NCBI GenBank assembly: GCA_013399875.1
Contig: VXAZ01003489.1
Coordinates: 671,236-735,235 of the forward strand
Length of the DNA stretch: 64,000 nucleotides
Direction of reading: 5' to 3'
Source: Gymnorhina tibicen
Taxonomy: Eukaryota > Chordata > Aves > Passeriformes > Artamidae
Made by a program: the position numbers and the translations under genes. This document shows, one piece after another, positions 61,535 through 64,000 of this stretch; position 1 is the stretch's first letter; each line of letters starts with the position of its first letter. Under the pieces are notes generated by a model that was given only the letters and a program-made list of their open reading frames with translations, had not been told where the DNA came from and did not search any database.

Positions 61535-61690
61535 TTACAATATTTTATTAAAGAGCGGCGTGGGGACGCGCTCGGCCCGGCAGGACCGCCCCGCTCCCAC
61601 TGCTCGTTCCTCTGCCGGCAGCCCCAGCGCTGCAGCCGCCCCTCCCTGCACCACTGCCGTGTTCTCTGCACCGAGCATGAAAGCAATGAG
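61535..61690 (-). CDS. Candidate alternative terminal exon, 51 codons and stop
   Basis: A strong acceptor (ctttcccttttctgactttgag) leads into a phase-0 frame of 51 codons and TAA. It is Ala/Gly-rich and GC-rich, with landmarks LIAFMLGAENTAVVQ, GLPAEERAVGAGRSC and VPTPLFNKIL. An AATAAA (61,544-61,549 on the plus axis) overlaps the last codons, and a strong gtaagg sequence starts at the stop codon, so the segment could instead be an internal exon. All three frames are open because of high GC, so frame choice is uncertain. Like the 61,391 exon it starts in phase 0, which would fit two mutually exclusive last exons of one gene. Confidence 0.28.
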   Translation of the reverse strand, partial: LIAFMLGAENTAVVQGGAAAALGLPAEERAVGAGRSCRAERVPTPLFNKIL

Positions 61691-62679
61691 CTCAAAGTCA
61701 GAAAAGGGAAAGCTCTCTTTGCTCGAAAGGAAATTCTTTCAAAACAGGAGTGGGGTAACGCTCCTGAAAAGGAACTATCTCCTACTGGTTCATGTAAACT
61801 AGTTTTCCTCCATGCCCAGACAATGACAATATTCCCTGTAGCCTGCAAAAGTCAGCCTCCTGTATTCTTTATGCATCAGAAAAAATTCTCTTTATCTATA
61901 AATATATATATATAAAAAACCCACTCTGCAATAACTTGTAGCCCACATGTAAAATGAAATATTTTAAATAATACAATAAAGGCAGAATATCCATAATTAT
62001 TTTTTGATTAAATAAAATATCAGCATTTTTTATTCATGGCTAGGTTAACATTTACAATTCAGCATTTTGCAATATTTAAGTGGAATTGAATATGCTATGA
62101 GAAAACTTAAAACGACATCACTCCAGTCTGACCGGCTGGCACAGGCCACAGTCTTCTGTGCCCATCTGCATTCTACCACAGAACACGAAGGAAAAGCTCC
62201 TGTTCCAGCCTGGCAAGGTGATCTCACCACCACCTGTTACCCCTCTGCACACCCCAACTGAGAATAAACTCGATCCTGAAAGTGACTTTTAATCTATATT
62301 ATTTGCATGTGCAGGTTATGTGAATGTGAAACAGTTTCTTATTAAAATAATTCATACAAGAAAGTAATTTAGACTACACATGGCAGGCTCTGAGGTAAAA
62401 TATAATAACTTTTAAGAACTTAGGAGTCTAATTTCTTTCTTGGCTGAGCACGGACAACTCCATTATGATTCAATATGTGAACCCTGTGCTCACACAAAGC
62501 AGAATTTGACCCTTTATGTTCATATAAAGGATAAAAGTCCAGAGGCAGTTAATGCTGGGAGAGGGCAACAAGGTGTCCCTAAATAGCTCAAAATAGTTTT
62601 ATTTATCAATCCTTGTGTCTGAGGAGTGCTATTTTATGTGCTGCTCCAAATGCTGAACAACCACGGGTCAGACACTCAC
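61691..62679. other. Non-coding DNA between exon candidates
   Basis: AT-rich around 61,860-62,060. A plus-strand frame at 62,067-62,261 contains a donor-like gtgatc but a poor acceptor. Nothing else seen. Confidence 0.5.
61902..61914. repeat. (TA)n microsatellite
   Basis: About six TA dinucleotides, directly visible. Confidence 0.9.
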
Positions 62680-62787
62680 TGAGTCTTTTTCTCTCCCGAT
62701 GCCGTGGGACGAAACCAGGCCACTCCTTCAGCCCCCGCAGCACGAGGGAATGGGGAGCCTGAGGAAACACATCCCCACCCACCGGGG
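62680..62787 (-). CDS. Candidate internal exon, 108 nt, product unknown
   Basis: On the minus strand, the acceptor gctgctgcctcccctgcag and the donor gtgagtgtc after gactca are both close to consensus. They enclose 108 nt, a multiple of three. Two frames are open. The one entering with two bases gives GGDVFPQAPHSLVLRGLK followed by EWPGFVPRHRERKRL, with a basic end; the other is Gly/Ser/Pro-rich. It would leave one base, a phase that fits the alternative (Arg/Ser-rich) reading of the exon at 52,879 but not the phase-0 starts at 61,391 or 61,690. No domain recognised. Confidence 0.3.
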
Positions 62788-63611
62788 CTGCAGGGGAGGC
62801 AGCAGCACCGCCTCACCCAGCCATGCTCAGGAAGAGCTCGGAATTCAAACTCTGCTCTTCACCCCTCTCCAGGCTGAGGTGAGACTGAAGGGTGAGGCAA
62901 GGGGAGCTCGCCTGGCTCTGAGGGAGCAGAACAGGCTCAGCACAGGGCACTGCTGAGAGTGCAGAAACACGAGCAAGTCATCTGGGGACAAATCCTGGCC
63001 TCAAGCATCTCCTGAGCACACGGGACCTGACTTGCTGACCAGGATGAGGCTTACTGGGTGATCTTGTTCACTGTCACACGGAAGAGACTTCAGAATCCCC
63101 CATCACCTCTTAGATGCCTTTAGACTTGAAAAGAATGTTTGGTGCCACAAAAGTAACATTATTTTTCTTTCCAATTTTGTTCCCATTTAGAGATCTAGTT
63201 CACAGCTCCGCTCCAAAGCCAGTTTTACCATACAGACAGGGAAATCATGAATTTGGGTGAAAGAAAACAATCAGGAGTTTCTCTCTGGGAGAGAGTAGGA
63301 ACTTAGAAAATTTTGCTGCTGGATAAAATGATTAGGAAAATACATCCTTAGTGCCACTAAAATCACATTAATCCATCAGATACTTTTTGCCTAAAGCTGG
63401 TAATGTCCTTTAGAATTATGTTTTGCTGTATATAAACACTTTAAACTACAAGCTCCTTCTATTTCATCTGAGGGAATATTTTTTCACGCTTGAACTAGTT
63501 TCATTTTCAGAAATAACAAAGTCAGTGTGTTAACAGTTTTACACCTATTTGTGATTCACTGGGCATGGTGGCCTTTTAACCATCAGCCACCCCTTCCTTG
63601 TGCTTTCTCAG
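62788..63611. other. Non-coding DNA
   Basis: GC-rich to about 62,960, AT-rich after. A minus-strand acceptor-like tract (ttcctactctctcccag) ends near 63,281 with a 51-nt open segment to a gtatgg, too short to judge. Confidence 0.5.
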
Positions 63612-63766
63612 AACTCCCAAAGCCACGGATTCTGTTGGCTTTTAAAGCCAAATCAGTGGAAACCATGAGCAGCTTGCCCATTGTGCACCAGGGCCGAGTG
63701 ACTCCGGGTGCAGAGCTCACAATGAAAAGCCCATTTTGTCGAATTAAACCTTTGATCAAAGGACAG
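63612..63766 (+). CDS. Candidate plus-strand exon, 155 nt, product unknown
   Basis: A strong acceptor (ccccttccttgtgctttctcag) is followed by 155 nt in which only one frame is open. It enters with two bases and ends at ggacag with a weaker gttacc donor. Landmarks are LPKPRILLAFKAKSVETM, SSLPIVHQGRVTPGAE and RIKPLIKGQ. No family is recognised. The frame is also open upstream of the acceptor and for 33 bases beyond the donor, so openness alone is not proof. Confidence 0.2.
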
Positions 63767-64000
63767 GTTACCTTTTTTGTTTGTACCCCCTTTAAATAGA
63801 TGTTCTAGACAGAGTTTTCTATAAAACAGGGCTGAGACTTTGCCCCACTTTGATGAGGATTCCTGCTGCTGTCCGAGTACTTCTTCTGCACTGGATACTC
63901 AAGGAAACAATTACGGAAACTTACAGGAAAAAAAATATACATTTTTGATGCTCTTAAAGTGCTTCATCAGCTGTTTATCATGAATGAAAAAAAAAACCAG
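63767..64000. other. Non-coding DNA to the window end
   Basis: AT-rich, no exon or repeat recognised. Confidence 0.5.

Noticed and set aside
1..64000. Bacterial or phage gene clusters, CRISPR arrays, tRNA or rRNA genes
   Set aside because: No dense ORF layout, ribosome binding sites or regularly spaced short repeats, and no tRNA T-loop or box-B pattern that folds into a cloverleaf by eye. Composition and CR1 elements indicate vertebrate nuclear DNA.
1..64000. Endogenous retrovirus gag, pol or env remnants
   Set aside because: No open frame shows recognisable retroviral protein motifs; the only viral-type suggestion is a possible solo LTR at 5.84-6.33 kb.

Overview
This window looks like vertebrate nuclear DNA, most likely from a bird. 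The best evidence is a set of fragments recognisable as CR1 (chicken repeat 1) LINE copies, which are typical of birds and other reptiles. These include a 3' end with the characteristic 'attctgtg' octamer pair and one fossil stretch of CR1 reverse-transcriptase ORF. Most of the sequence is AT-rich, CpG-poor and full of stop codons in all frames, as expected for introns or intergenic DNA. No operons, ribosome binding sites, tRNA, rRNA or CRISPR arrays are visible. No protein could be named with confidence, so every exon below is a prediction from splice signals, open frames and base composition, none confirmed by homology.

Layout. 1-19.8 kb is non-coding DNA with two antisense CR1 fragments (about 7.9 and 13.7 kb), short microsatellites and one GC- and CpG-rich segment at 5.84-6.33 kb that may be an old solo LTR. 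19.81-20.16 kb is a minisatellite of nine 38-bp units. 20.2-25.5 kb has isolated CpG-rich patches, a 110-codon ORF (22.1 kb), a 255-nt exon candidate on the minus strand (23.6-23.9 kb) and a CpG-retaining segment (24.96-25.52 kb). 25.5-44 kb is mostly plain non-coding DNA with a GC-rich block at 28.1 kb, two CR1 fragments, perfect hairpins at 33.05 and 39.95 kb and a cluster of POU-octamer-like sites at 39.9-40.2 kb. 44.88-45.12 kb is the CR1 ORF2 fossil.

The right-hand part (about 48-64 kb) is the most gene-like. The best-supported reading is the 3' end of a minus-strand gene: an 84-nt exon encoding a hydrophobic, transmembrane-like segment (55,001-55,084) could splice in phase to a terminal exon at 52,879 that adds a four-residue tail and a stop codon. 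A 3' UTR would follow, with AATAAA signals near 52.38-52.40 kb and possibly a long form ending near 48.38 kb. Further exon-like segments with good splice signals lie at 56.1, 57.3, 61.3, 61.5-61.7 and 62.7 kb (minus) and 49.6-49.9, 56.6 and 63.6 kb (plus). They do not form one consistent reading frame, and they may belong to several transcripts, to non-coding RNAs, or be chance.
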